64,000 bases of DNA from UBA8752 sp042095055. GTDB taxonomy: Bacteria; Bacteroidota; Bacteroidia; Flavobacteriales_D; Sanyastnellaceae. The notes under the pieces are model-generated. The model ran no database searches. It was not told the DNA's origin and saw only the letters and a list, made by a program, of their open reading frames with translations. Each line of letters opens with the position of its first letter. Position 1 is the stretch's first letter. A program made the position numbers and the translations under genes. The stretch lies in NCBI GenBank assembly GCA_042095055.1, contig JBELBZ010000001.1, positions 124,001 through 188,000 on the forward strand, read 5' to 3'. This document shows, in pieces, positions 1-8,502 of the stretch.

Positions 1-28
1 ATGCGGATGGAGGTCATCAACTGAACGC

Positions 29-1063
29 ATGTCGACATTGAATCAGGCCGAATTGGATCGGCTGCTTATTGCAGCGAAAGCAGCTGACGTGTCCGATGCC
101 GATGCGCTAGAGGCCTTTCGGATTGCCCATTTTGGCCGTCAAGGACTGCTCAAGGATCTCAACGAGCGCTTCCGTGCCGTTCCCGGTCCGGAAAAAAGGG
201 AGATGGGGCAAGCTCTGAATGCATTCAAGCAGGCATTGCAGGCCCATTTCGATGCCGCGAAGGCCAGCTTGACCGCCGAAGAAGACGCTCAAGCCAGCGG
301 TGCAGACCACACCCGTCCAAGTGGCGAAGTGCCGTTGGGGTCACACCACCCCATCCGCATCGTCCGGAGGGAAATCCTTTCGATTTTTGACCGCATGGGC
401 TTTACCGTTGCGGATGGCCCAGAAATCGAAGACGATTGGCACGTTTTTTCTGGATTGAATTTCCCGGAAGAGCACCCTGCCCGGGACATGCAGGACACCT
501 TTTTCATTCAGCGCGACCCCGATTTGCTGCTGCGCACCCACACCAGCTCTGTGCAGGTCCGCGAGATGGAGAAACGCAATCCCCCGCTGCGCATCGTCAT
601 GCCAGGTCGGGTCTTCCGCAACGAGGCCATCAGCGCTCGCGCTCACTGCATCTTCCACCAAATCGAAGGGCTGTACATCGATCGCGACGTCAGTTTTGCG
701 GACCTCAAGCAGACCCTGTTGGTCTTTGCGGAGCAATTGTTTGGCAGCGGGACCCGAATTCGCCTGCGCCCGAGCTACTTCCCCTTTACCGAACCCAGCG
801 CAGAGATGGATGTCTATTGGGGGTTGGAGACGGAGGTCGACAAGCGCATTACCAAAGGCACAGGTTGGCTTGAAATCATGGGTTGCGGCATGGTTGATCC
901 CGCCGTGCTCGAGGCATCGGGCATTGACCCCAATGAGTTCACGGGCTTCGCTTTTGGCATGGGCATTGAACGGATTGCCATGCTGAAGTGGCAAATTGGA
1001 GACCTTCGGGCCTTCTTCGAAAACGACATTCGTTTCCTCGAGCAGTTCACGACCGCTTCCTAA
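29..1063 (+). CDS. pheS: Phenylalanine--tRNA ligase alpha subunit
   Basis: Alpha subunit of the cytoplasmic tetrameric phenylalanyl-tRNA synthetase; it charges tRNA-Phe together with PheT, which is not in this window. At 344 residues it has the usual length. An N-terminal helical tRNA-binding arm (about 1-85) precedes the class II catalytic core, with motif 2 GRVFRNEAISARAH near 193-206 and motif 3 GFAFGMGIERIAMLKW near 306-321. The ATG at 29 is the normal start. Bases 1-24 read as the end of another plus-strand frame closing with TGA at 22-24, so an upstream gene may end just before pheS, but too little is visible to name it. Confidence 0.98.
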   Translation: MSTLNQAELDRLLIAAKAADVSDADALEAFRIAHFGRQGLLKDLNERFRAVPGPEKREMGQALNAFKQALQAHFDAAKASLTAEEDAQASGADHTRPSGEVPLGSHHPIRIVRREILSIFDRMGFTVADGPEIEDDWHVFSGLNFPEEHPARDMQDTFFIQRDPDLLLRTHTSSVQVREMEKRNPPLRIVMPGRVFRNEAISARAHCIFHQIEGLYIDRDVSFADLKQTLLVFAEQLFGSGTRIRLRPSYFPFTEPSAEMDVYWGLETEVDKRITKGTGWLEIMGCGMVDPAVLEASGIDPNEFTGFAFGMGIERIAMLKWQIGDLRAFFENDIRFLEQFTTAS

Positions 1064-1168
1064 AAAGGCGGGCACCACTGTCACCTGCGGGTTTTCAACC
1101 GACGGGACCTGATTCTGGAAGGGCAGTTCATGGTGGCTGCACCGGGTTCACAAGTAGCTTGTGGCTGA

Positions 1169-2980
1169 ATGCGCGTTCTGGCCCTCATTGGAATTTTGCT
1201 CTGTTGTGTCCCCTGCTTGCAGGCGGAAGAGCGGGGAGGACAGGTGTGGTTGGATCAAGCGGATTCATTGCGCAATGCCGGGCAGGACGCCGCGGCTCTG
1301 GATTTTTTGAACTCTGCAGAACAACAATTCAGAAGGTCTGGAGAGGATTGCTGGGTGGCCCGATTCGCCGAAAGAAGGGCACGGGTGCATTTGGATTGGC
1401 AAAATCCCGTCCACGCTTCTGAAGCCTTGGCTGCTGCACTGGTAGCTGCAGCAGCATGTCCTGAACTCTCTGCGGAGGCACCGGGCTGGCGGTTTTCCCT
1501 CGCCAAAGCCAAACTTGACCTTGGAGCGCGCGATGAGGCCCGCTGGATTTTGGTGGACCTCGCCGCATTGGGTGTTGGAGATGAGGAGGATTTGCGGTTG
1601 CGCCATTTGGCGGTTGAATCCTTGGACCGGTTGGCGCAGATGTCGCTGCAAGAGGGAGACTACTCCGAAGGGGCAGCTGACTTTGGACGGCTTGCTGAGC
1701 TTCAGTTTGACATGGGTGCACCAGAGCGCGCACTGGACGCTTGGGGGTGGGCATCGGTGTGCACAGCTTTAGATGGAACCGGAGAGGTCGGCGACTGGCA
1801 GCGCATTGTAGAGCACCCGTTTTGGACCGGGATGTCTGTTGCGGAGCGGAGTGCAAAAGGGCTGTCGTGGGCAGCGCTGCTGCTGCAGGCAGGGGCCCTT
1901 CCATCCTTTGATGCCCTCGCCGATTGGGCTTGGGCGGTGCAATTGGAAGGGGCTCCGGGTTCGGTCAATCCTGTTTACGAAGCGAAATGGGCCTTGCTCC
2001 GCGCCCAAAGACACCAGCCCTACAGTGCAGCCCAAGCCTTGGCGGCGTCTCACCAAGCTGAACTGGCAGCCCGCATCATAGAAGACCGCACGAGGCGCGA
2101 GGCTGTATTGTCAGAGGCGCTGCGCTTGAGGGCCAGCATCCTGTCCAATACGGGCGCTTATGGCCCCGCGTACTTTGCCTTGAGGGAAGCAGACAGCTTG
2201 GCTGTGGCCCAGGGCCGGGCACAGAGGGCGCGCAACGGCCTGTTCGAGAACGAACCTTGGCTGTCGGCGATTGGCGATGCCAGGACCCGCATGGAAACCG
2301 CCCACATGCAGCGCTGGCGTGGGGCATCGGTAGTTCTTGGGGTGCTGGGCCTGATCGCATTGGTCTTTGCATTGGTGGCCTTTATGAGGCTCAACAGGGT
2401 GCGGCAGCGTTTGCGCCAACTTCAGCAGCACTGGCTGCCGGGAAGGCAACACCAAGTGCAAGAGTTGGCTTTGTCCGGCACGCGGCTTGCGGAGGCGGCT
2501 ACTGGACAGAGTTTGCATCCCGAATTCAGGCACAACCTCGATGAATTTGGAAGGCTGGCTGCCCTGTGTTCTCAGGAGATGCGCCATGAGCTCATCGACC
2601 TCAAGAAGCTGTGTTTAACCTTGGCTGAGGAGCGCAAATTGGGCGCCGTTTTGAATTGGTCCTTGCACGAGGAGCGGCCCTTCTATGGCGATGAGGTGCA
2701 GCTCAAAGACTTCTTGACAGCCCTGATTGATGGGATGGGAAGCGGCCAATGCAGAATGAGCATGAGCAGCAAGACCACTGGCTTGGAAGTCCGCTTTGAC
2801 GAGTTCACCGAACGAAGCTGGTGGCGCGAGGCGGTGAGCTTGTTTGCTCAAGATGGTGAAGCCCGGCAGTGGTCGCTGGTACGTTTGCGCTGCGACCGCA
2901 TGGGCGGGTCTTTGAACCTCGACTGCGACGCTTCAGGAGCGCGCAGCTTGGAAGTGGGCCTGCCGGTTTATTCGGCGTAG
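1169..2980 (+). CDS. TPR-type periplasmic sensor with one membrane helix and degenerate histidine-kinase-like tail
   Basis: 603 residues. The sequence shows a signal peptide (1-19, ending CLQA), a long alpha-helical region with TPR-like pairs (about 25-380), one strong membrane helix (about 388-408) and a cytoplasmic part. The cytoplasmic part has an EMRHEL helix near 470-475 in the place of a histidine-kinase dimerisation helix, and ends with a MGGSLNLD...LEVGLPV pattern like the end of a HATPase domain. The N-box and the usual glycine-rich ATP lid are not recognisable, so catalytic activity is doubtful. TPR-membrane-kinase proteins of this layout are common signalling components in Bacteroidota. 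No partner response regulator is adjacent. The last 13 bases overlap the end of the convergent gene. Function is inferred from layout only. Confidence 0.75.
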   Translation: MRVLALIGILLCCVPCLQAEERGGQVWLDQADSLRNAGQDAAALDFLNSAEQQFRRSGEDCWVARFAERRARVHLDWQNPVHASEALAAALVAAAACPELSAEAPGWRFSLAKAKLDLGARDEARWILVDLAALGVGDEEDLRLRHLAVESLDRLAQMSLQEGDYSEGAADFGRLAELQFDMGAPERALDAWGWASVCTALDGTGEVGDWQRIVEHPFWTGMSVAERSAKGLSWAALLLQAGALPSFDALADWAWAVQLEGAPGSVNPVYEAKWALLRAQRHQPYSAAQALAASHQAELAARIIEDRTRREAVLSEALRLRASILSNTGAYGPAYFALREADSLAVAQGRAQRARNGLFENEPWLSAIGDARTRMETAHMQRWRGASVVLGVLGLIALVFALVAFMRLNRVRQRLRQLQQHWLPGRQHQVQELALSGTRLAEAATGQSLHPEFRHNLDEFGRLAALCSQEMRHELIDLKKLCLTLAEERKLGAVLNWSLHEERPFYGDEVQLKDFLTALIDGMGSGQCRMSMSSKTTGLEVRFDEFTERSWWREAVSLFAQDGEARQWSLVRLRCDRMGGSLNLDCDASGARSLEVGLPVYSA

Positions 2981-3990
2981 ACCACCTGGGTCAGCACTTC
3001 GCCGACCTTCCCCAGCACTTCAGCATCAATGGCGTCCATGTTGTCTCCATGGGTATGGTGAAAGGGGAAATAACCCATCATCCTTGTATCCATGTGGTAG
3101 TGCACGATGTTGGCCGAGGGGATGCCCGCCAATTGGCTCACAAACAGGTTGTCATCAATGGTTTGAGGGGTCACGCGGTTGCGAAAGAGATCGGCATGCC
3201 CCAGTTGTCTGGCGGTGGTCCACACTTTTTCGACGATGGCAGGGGCCAAGGCCATTGACGTCCCCTCCCTGTGAAAGACGGCCCCCTTTGCGCCCACCAT
3301 GTCCAGCAATATGCCATACTTGGCCCGGTAACCGGGAATGTGGGGCTTGCGCGCCCAATATTGAGAACCGAGACACCAGTCGGTGTAATCTGAATCGCGG
3401 TTGGGCAGCCACTCGGGTTCCCCGTAATCCTCTGCATCAAAAAACGCGATGTCCACCCCCACTTTAGGCAGCGAGTCGCTCATAATGCGGGCCAGTTCCA
3501 ACAACACACCCACACCAGAGGCGCCGTCGTTGGCGCCGTCTATGGGCTCCTTCGTCCGAACGGAGTCTTTGTCGGCATAGGGGCGGGTATCCCAATGCGC
3601 ATAGAGCAAAATGCGCCGCTTTTCGCGGGGGTTGAACGCACCAAAAATGTTGCGGATGTCCAAGTTGGTGCCGTCATAAGCCTTTACCCGGGCTTCTTGA
3701 ACCGTGACTGCAGCCCCGAACGCCTCGAGTTGCCCGATCAAATAGTCGCCACATTTTCGGTGACCGGCGCTGTTGGGCACCCTGTTTCCGAAGGCCACTT
3801 GCCGCTCCACAAAAGCATAGGCACTGTCAGCAGAGAACAACGGAGTGCGCACCAATGTGGCCTCTTTTTTTTGCTGGCGCTTCGCCGGAGTCGTCTCGAC
3901 AGTCCCGCCGCCGCAGGATGCGAGGACCAACGCAGCAGCCAACGCTAAGCAGGCGCTCAGGCGCTCAATCAAACGTCCAGCTCGTGCCAT
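2968..3990 (-). CDS. M28-fold glutaminyl-peptide cyclotransferase-like lipoprotein
   Basis: 340 residues. A lipoprotein signal with Cys26 in LVLASC predicts an envelope-anchored enzyme. The rest matches the M28/glutaminyl cyclase fold: YAHWDTRPYAD, then GANDGASGVGVLLEL (metal-binding Asp), AFFDAEDYGE (metal-binding and general-base acids) and FPFHHTHGDNMDAID (metal-binding His). The HTxxDN-type motif is typical of glutaminyl cyclases, which convert N-terminal Gln to pyroglutamate; in Bacteroidota such enzymes act on exported proteins. A general aminopeptidase of the same family cannot be excluded. Its start overlaps the last 26 bases of cysS, so it is probably co-transcribed with it. Its 3' end overlaps the convergent TPR gene by 13 bases. 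Confidence 0.85.
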   Translation of the reverse strand: MARAGRLIERLSACLALAAALVLASCGGGTVETTPAKRQQKKEATLVRTPLFSADSAYAFVERQVAFGNRVPNSAGHRKCGDYLIGQLEAFGAAVTVQEARVKAYDGTNLDIRNIFGAFNPREKRRILLYAHWDTRPYADKDSVRTKEPIDGANDGASGVGVLLELARIMSDSLPKVGVDIAFFDAEDYGEPEWLPNRDSDYTDWCLGSQYWARKPHIPGYRAKYGILLDMVGAKGAVFHREGTSMALAPAIVEKVWTTARQLGHADLFRNRVTPQTIDDNLFVSQLAGIPSANIVHYHMDTRMMGYFPFHHTHGDNMDAIDAEVLGKVGEVLTQVVYAE

Positions 3991-5488
3991 CTTTTCCGTC
4001 TTTGATGTTGACTCCCATGGCGCCCAAACGGTCCCGAATCAGATCTGCCGTTGCCCAGTCTTTATTGGATTTGGCTTCCGCACGGATGGCACAGAGCACT
4101 TCCATCAGACCATCAGACCGATCGCTGGAGTCCGTTGCGCTTGCACTTTCAGGGGCGAGGCCCAAGATGGCGCTGGCAAAGTCTTCGAAGAGAGCCTGAA
4201 GGCCGGTGACACCCGCGGCATCGATGGTCATGTGGCCGGCGGCCACTGAATTGATGGCTTTGACGGCATCGTAGAGGACCGCAATCAGCATGGGCGTATT
4301 GAAGTCGTCGTTCATGGCCGCATAGGCCCGCTTCCGCAAAGCTTCCACATCCGGAGGGCCCTCAGTGCCTTCTGAAGGGGCCAGACCTTGGAGCACTTCC
4401 CATGCCGACATGAGGCGCTCCAGTCCTTTTTCGGCCGCCTGCAGCGCAGGGTTCGAAAAGTCCAGCGTACCGGCGTAATGGCCTTGCAACATGAAGAAAC
4501 GCACGGTCATGGGGGAATACCCCTTCTCGAGCAATTTGTGGTTGCCGGTGATCAGTTCCTCTGGGGTAAAGCCGTTGCCTTCGGATTTGGACATCTTGCG
4601 TCCGTTCACCGTGAGCATGTTGCCGTGGATCCAGTATCGAACGGGGTCCTCAGGGCCATGGGCCCCCATGTTTTGGGCAATCTCACATTCGTGGTGCGGA
4701 AATTTCAGGTCCATGCCGCCGCCGTGGATGTCAAAGCTCTTGCCCAAGTATTTGGTGCTCATCACAGAGCATTCGAGGTGCCATCCCGGAAACCCTTCAC
4801 TCCAAGGCGATGGCCAATGCATCAGGTGGCTGGAATCGGCCTTCTTCCAGAGGGCGAAATCGAGCGGGTCTTGCTTTTCATCTTGCCCATCCAGTGCCCG
4901 GGTCTGGTTTTGCAGCTCATCGATTTTGCGGCCACTCAGCGCCCCGTAATCGTGGGATTCGGCAAACTTGCGAACGTCGAAATAGACACTTCCATTGGCC
5001 TCGTATGCAAACCCGTTGTCGATGATCTTTTGGATCATGCCGATTTGCTCAACGATGTGCCCTGTGGCGGTGGGTTCAATGGAAGGCGGAAGGATGCGAA
5101 AGAGGCGCATCACATCGTGAAAGTCGTTGGTGTAGCGCTGCACAACCTCCATGGGCTCGAGGTTTTCAAGCCTGGCCTTCTTGCCAATCTTGTCTTCCCC
5201 GTCGTCTGTATCGCCGGTGAGGTGTCCCACGTCGGTGATGTTGCGCACATAACGCACTTTGTAGCCGAGGTGCAGCAGGTAGCGGTAGACGATGTCAAAG
5301 GTCAGAAAGGTCCGCACATTGCCCAGGTGCACATTGCTGTACACCGTTGGCCCACAGACGTACATTCCGACGTAGGGAGGATTGTACGGGACAAAGCGTT
5401 CTTTCTCGCGCGAAAGAGAATTGCCTATGTGCAAGCCTTCAGCAAAAGGAGACATCGGGCGGTTGGCAGGCGTTGAATGGGAATCCAT
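3965..5488 (-). CDS. cysS: Cysteine--tRNA ligase
   Basis: Class I cysteinyl-tRNA synthetase, cytoplasmic. The HIGH-type motif HLGNVR follows CGPTVY, whose Cys is a zinc ligand. Further zinc ligands lie in WHLECS and PHHECE, and KMSKSEGN is the KMSKS loop. The frame is open up to 5602, but that stretch contains a perfect-looking terminator hairpin (5536-5570) belonging to the upstream gene, so translation cannot sensibly start there. I place the start at the ATG at 5488 (507 residues). A second ATG at 5455, eleven codons in, is an alternative. The last 26 bases overlap the start of the glutaminyl-cyclase-like gene. Confidence 0.97.
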   Translation of the reverse strand: MDSHSTPANRPMSPFAEGLHIGNSLSREKERFVPYNPPYVGMYVCGPTVYSNVHLGNVRTFLTFDIVYRYLLHLGYKVRYVRNITDVGHLTGDTDDGEDKIGKKARLENLEPMEVVQRYTNDFHDVMRLFRILPPSIEPTATGHIVEQIGMIQKIIDNGFAYEANGSVYFDVRKFAESHDYGALSGRKIDELQNQTRALDGQDEKQDPLDFALWKKADSSHLMHWPSPWSEGFPGWHLECSVMSTKYLGKSFDIHGGGMDLKFPHHECEIAQNMGAHGPEDPVRYWIHGNMLTVNGRKMSKSEGNGFTPEELITGNHKLLEKGYSPMTVRFFMLQGHYAGTLDFSNPALQAAEKGLERLMSAWEVLQGLAPSEGTEGPPDVEALRKRAYAAMNDDFNTPMLIAVLYDAVKAINSVAAGHMTIDAAGVTGLQALFEDFASAILGLAPESASATDSSDRSDGLMEVLCAIRAEAKSNKDWATADLIRDRLGAMGVNIKDGKDGTSWTFD

Positions 5489-5519
5489 ATGGACCGAATT
5501 GAGTGGGGGTTCCGGTTGC

Positions 5520-5527
5520 AAATATCG
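5520..5527 (-). promoter_or_regulatory. Possible -7 box for cysS
   Basis: On the minus strand this reads GATATTTG, close to the Bacteroidota -7 consensus TAnnTTTG. It lies between the upstream terminator (5536-5570) and the chosen cysS start at 5488. No TTG -33 element is seen at the usual spacing, so the call is weak. Confidence 0.3.
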
Positions 5528-5535
5528 CAAAGCAA

Positions 5536-5570
5536 AGACCGGCCCACACGCATTCGGTGGACCGGTCTTC
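5536..5570 (-). terminator. Hairpin terminator after the MORN-repeat gene
   Basis: The 13-base arms 5536-5548 and 5558-5570 are complementary except for one G-T pair, with a 9-base loop. On the minus strand the stem is followed by a T-rich stretch (TCTTTGCTTTG). It lies 57 bases beyond the stop of the MORN-repeat gene and before cysS. Confidence 0.75.
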
Positions 5571-5626
5571 TTGGTCAAGTGGGCCGGACGCACCGGCCTC
5601 AAGGCATCAAGCAGTATATCGGGTGC

Positions 5627-6205
5627 TCACTGGGCGCGCTGAACGATGCGGCCTGAGCGGTATGTTGTTCGGCTGAGAACCCGGCCTTCGCGGTCAAGGC
5701 GGACGAGATCGCCCTCTTCTTGGCCATCGCGGAGGTCCACGAGCATTTCGAGTTGTCCGTTGTCATGGAAATAGCGCTGCTGACCTTGGGCTACGCCCAA
5801 TTTGTCAAAAGTGAGCATCTGTTGGATGGTCCCATTGGGCCAGTAGCGGCGCAGATGTCCTACGTTGACACCTTGTTCCCAGCGGCCTTCTTCGGTGAGC
5901 AATCCATCTTCTGAATACACCTTGTAGTCGCCAAAGGGGGTGTCGTTGTGGTAGTGGATTTCTGAACGCACTGTGCCATTGGCATGGTAACGTTGCCACA
6001 AACCCTCTCTGAGGCCTTCGATCAGATCGCCTTCTTCGAAGACGGCGTGGGCAGGAAAGTCATCTATCCCAGCATCCAGACCCGTGATCACCACATGCTC
6101 TGGTTGAGAGGGGGCTGGGGTGAATGGGGTGGCAACATTTGCAAAACCACCAATGATCGGTGAGACCATCAGGGAAACCAGCAAGAGGAACGAATCGAAT
6201 TTCAT
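5627..6205 (-). CDS. Exported MORN-repeat protein
   Basis: 192 residues. An N-terminal hydrophobic segment (about 4-22) looks like a signal peptide. From about 55 onward there are at least five MORN_2-like repeats of the form GxxxxYxxNGxxxxExxYxxG (for example WQRYHANGTVRSEI, RRYWPNGTIQQML and QRYFHDNGQLEM). Such proteins are common in Bacteroidota envelopes and are often loosely called YwqK-like; their biochemical role is unknown. The gene stands alone between the threonine dehydrogenase-like gene and cysS and is followed by its own terminator hairpin. Confidence 0.75.
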   Translation of the reverse strand: MKFDSFLLLVSLMVSPIIGGFANVATPFTPAPSQPEHVVITGLDAGIDDFPAHAVFEEGDLIEGLREGLWQRYHANGTVRSEIHYHNDTPFGDYKVYSEDGLLTEEGRWEQGVNVGHLRRYWPNGTIQQMLTFDKLGVAQGQQRYFHDNGQLEMLVDLRDGQEEGDLVRLDREGRVLSRTTYRSGRIVQRAQ

Positions 6206-6291
6206 GGGGCGTTCAGTTGTGACGCTCCCATTACGGGTGGTGCTCCTCCAAGGTTTCAGTTCGAAGGGATTTCGGGAAAAAAAGTAAAGGC

Positions 6292-7245
6292 CTATTGCAC
6301 CAAGGAGCGGACCTGTCTGGCCGCAATCATGGAGTCGACGAGTTGGGAAAGGCCCATTTTTGGTGACCAGCCCCAGTCTTCCCGGGCCATTTCATCGTTG
6401 AGCATGTCAGGCCAGCCTGCGGCAATGTCTTGTCGGAAGTCAGGGGCGTATCTCGCTTCAAACCCAGGAACGTGACGGCGGATTTCCGCAAACAATTCCT
6501 CGGGAGCAAAAGACATCGCGTTGATGTTGTACGCTTCCGTGCACCGCAAGGATGCCCGGGGAGCCGCAAGGATGTGCAATGCCGAGGCCACTGCATCATC
6601 CATGTGCATCATGGGAAGCTTTTCATCCGCCTTGAGGAAGCAGGTGTATGGTTCGGGTCCATCGAGGTGGTCAAACACTTCAACAGCATAGTCTGTGGTC
6701 CCCCCACCCGGAGGTGCCAAAGTCCCAATCAGTCCAGGATACCGCACACTCCTTACATCCACCCCGCGGTTTTGATGGTACCACGAGCACCATTGCTCCC
6801 CCACATTTTTGCTGATGCCGTAAACCGTGCTGGGCAGCCGGTATGCCGTTTGCGCGGCGACAGGTCCCGATCCCGGTCCAAACACGGCAATGGAGCTGGG
6901 CCAAAAGACCTGGCGGATGCCCGCCATTTCAGCAGCGAGGTCCAACACATGGAGGAGGCCTTTCATGTTGAGGTCCCAAGCCCATTGCGGTTCTTGCTCT
7001 CCGCGGGCGCTCAGCGCAGCAGCGAGGTGATAGACATGGGTTACTTGGTGTGTCCCGAATGCGGCAGAGAGGGCAGCTTGGTCGCGGACATCGACCCTTT
7101 CAAAGGGCAATCCAAGCAAAGCAGGAAAGGACGGGGCCTTGATGTCAAAGAGGACCACCCGCTCACCTGCGTTGTGGAGGGCAACCGCCAACTCGGTCCC
7201 GAGTTGACCTGAAGCACCAATAATGCAATGCACGTCCTGAGCCAT
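6292..7245 (-). CDS. NAD-dependent epimerase/dehydratase family protein, probable SDR-type L-threonine 3-dehydrogenase
   Basis: Extended short-chain dehydrogenase. The Rossmann motif GASGQLGTELA is near the N terminus, followed by VYHLAAALSARGE, PSSIAVFGP and the catalytic YGISK (Tyr and Lys). The segments VRYPGLIG and GTTDYAVEVFDHL match SDR-type threonine dehydrogenases, which oxidise L-threonine to 2-amino-3-ketobutyrate. The ATG at 7245 gives 317 residues with the glycine motif near residue 10, as expected; the longer frame to 7305 would abut the divergent queA start and adds a tail unlike the family. A promoter-like CATATTTG ends only 4 bases before this ATG. A sugar-nucleotide epimerase is the main alternative. 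Confidence 0.85.
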   Translation of the reverse strand: MAQDVHCIIGASGQLGTELAVALHNAGERVVLFDIKAPSFPALLGLPFERVDVRDQAALSAAFGTHQVTHVYHLAAALSARGEQEPQWAWDLNMKGLLHVLDLAAEMAGIRQVFWPSSIAVFGPGSGPVAAQTAYRLPSTVYGISKNVGEQWCSWYHQNRGVDVRSVRYPGLIGTLAPPGGGTTDYAVEVFDHLDGPEPYTCFLKADEKLPMMHMDDAVASALHILAAPRASLRCTEAYNINAMSFAPEELFAEIRRHVPGFEARYAPDFRQDIAAGWPDMLNDEMAREDWGWSPKMGLSQLVDSMIAARQVRSLVQ

Positions 7246-7249
7246 GGAG

Positions 7250-7257
7250 CAAATATG
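7250..7257 (-). promoter_or_regulatory. Promoter-like -7 box immediately before the threonine dehydrogenase-like gene
   Basis: Minus strand CATATTTG, one mismatch from TAnnTTTG, ending 4 bases upstream of the ATG at 7245. If used, transcription would start at or next to the start codon. See the finding on leaderless transcripts. Confidence 0.45.
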
Positions 7258-7306
7258 GGGAGGATGTAGCTTGCACAGTGAACCGGAGTAAACGGGGACC
7301 CACAAT

Positions 7307-8458
7307 ATGGAATTCGACTACGAACTGCCCGAAAACCGGATTGCCAAGCACCCCCCGGCCCGCCGTGAGGATGCCCGGTTGCTGCACCTCAATGCTGAGG
7401 GAGAATGGGAGGACCGCGCCATTGTGGGCCTTCCTGAATTGATTCCCGCCGACGGCCAGATTTGGGTCAACGAGACCCGAGTCCTTCACGCCCGACTGAT
7501 GGCCGTAAAGCCCACCGGAGGAGCTTTAGAGTTGCTGCTGTTGGAGCCTGCCCACATACCGGTAGAACAGGCGCTCACTGCGCAGTCACCCGTAGTGTGG
7601 AATGCTATGGTGGGCGGAGCCAAGAAATGGAAGTCGGGCGCTTTGTCCATTCCTGACAGTGGGGTGGACCTGACCGTTGAGCGCGATGGTGAATCCTTGA
7701 AGTTTGACTGGGAGGGGGGAGAGGACTTCGGTGCGGTACTCGATCGCTTGGGACGCATCCCGTTGCCGCCCTATATGCGGCGGGCTGCAGGAACTGAAGA
7801 TGCAGACCGGTACCAAACGGTCTTTGCCCGTTTGCCAGGAAGCGTGGCCGCGCCTACGGCTGGATTGCATTTGACCCAAGACCTGCTCACCCAGCTCGCT
7901 GAGCGCAACATCCGCTGTGGCAAGGTGACCTTGCATGTGGGCGTTGGCACCTTCAAACCGCTGAGTGGAGATCCAACCGGCCACGTCATGCATGGTGAAC
8001 GTTGCATCGTGACGGCCTCAGAGCTCCAGATGCTGGCCGCTGGATCGGACATTACAGCGGTGGGCACCACCACCTTGCGCACATTGGAGAGCCTGTTCTG
8101 GTTGGCTTGTCGGTGGCGAGAACAAGGGGTTGGACCTGAACGAGAGGTCCAGCAATGGGTGCACAAAGAGGTCCAGGACCCATTCGCTTCGTTTTCCGAG
8201 GCCATGGAGTGGCTTCTAAACCACCGGGGCAAGGGGGATTCAAATTTGGAGTTCGTCACCCGCTTGATGATTGTTCCCGGCTACCGCGTCCGCTCAGCCC
8301 AGCGCTTGCTGACCAATTTTCACATGCCCAAAAGCACATTGTTGTGCATCGTTGAAGCCATGGTTGGGGAGGTCTGGCGCGACGCCTACGCGCATGCTGT
8401 TGCCTCGGGGTACCGCTTTCTCAGTTACGGAGACGCCTGCCTATTGGAGCGTCGGTAA
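7307..8458 (+). CDS. queA: S-adenosylmethionine:tRNA ribosyltransferase-isomerase
   Basis: QueA transfers and isomerises the ribosyl group of SAM onto preQ1 at tRNA position 34, the penultimate step of queuosine synthesis. The 383-residue protein starts MEFDYELPENRIAKHP, the family start, and has the conserved LGRIPLPPYMRR, AAPTAGLHLT, HVGVGTFKP and NFHMPKSTLLCIVEA blocks. It is slightly longer than the usual 340-350 residues, with extra sequence around 45-125. It is divergent from the threonine dehydrogenase-like gene. Its 3' end forms one arm of a 12-base inverted repeat. Confidence 0.96.
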   Translation: MEFDYELPENRIAKHPPARREDARLLHLNAEGEWEDRAIVGLPELIPADGQIWVNETRVLHARLMAVKPTGGALELLLLEPAHIPVEQALTAQSPVVWNAMVGGAKKWKSGALSIPDSGVDLTVERDGESLKFDWEGGEDFGAVLDRLGRIPLPPYMRRAAGTEDADRYQTVFARLPGSVAAPTAGLHLTQDLLTQLAERNIRCGKVTLHVGVGTFKPLSGDPTGHVMHGERCIVTASELQMLAAGSDITAVGTTTLRTLESLFWLACRWREQGVGPEREVQQWVHKEVQDPFASFSEAMEWLLNHRGKGDSNLEFVTRLMIVPGYRVRSAQRLLTNFHMPKSTLLCIVEAMVGEVWRDAYAHAVASGYRFLSYGDACLLERR

Positions 8459-8483
8459 GGACACTTCAACGGGCAGGCGTCTC
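8430..8483. repeat. Perfect 12-base inverted repeat spanning the queA stop, possible bidirectional terminator
   Basis: GAGACGCCTGCC at 8430-8441 and its exact complement at 8472-8483 flank a 30-base loop that contains the queA stop codon. The repeat lies between convergent queA and ppiD. There is no clear T run on either side, so termination is a guess. Confidence 0.5.
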
Positions 8484-8502
8484 AGTAAAGTAAGGAGGTT
8501 GA

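Noticed and set aside
4388..5476. 362-codon plus-strand frame
   Set aside because: Antisense to cysS, with His/Val-rich shadow composition and no recognisable domain.
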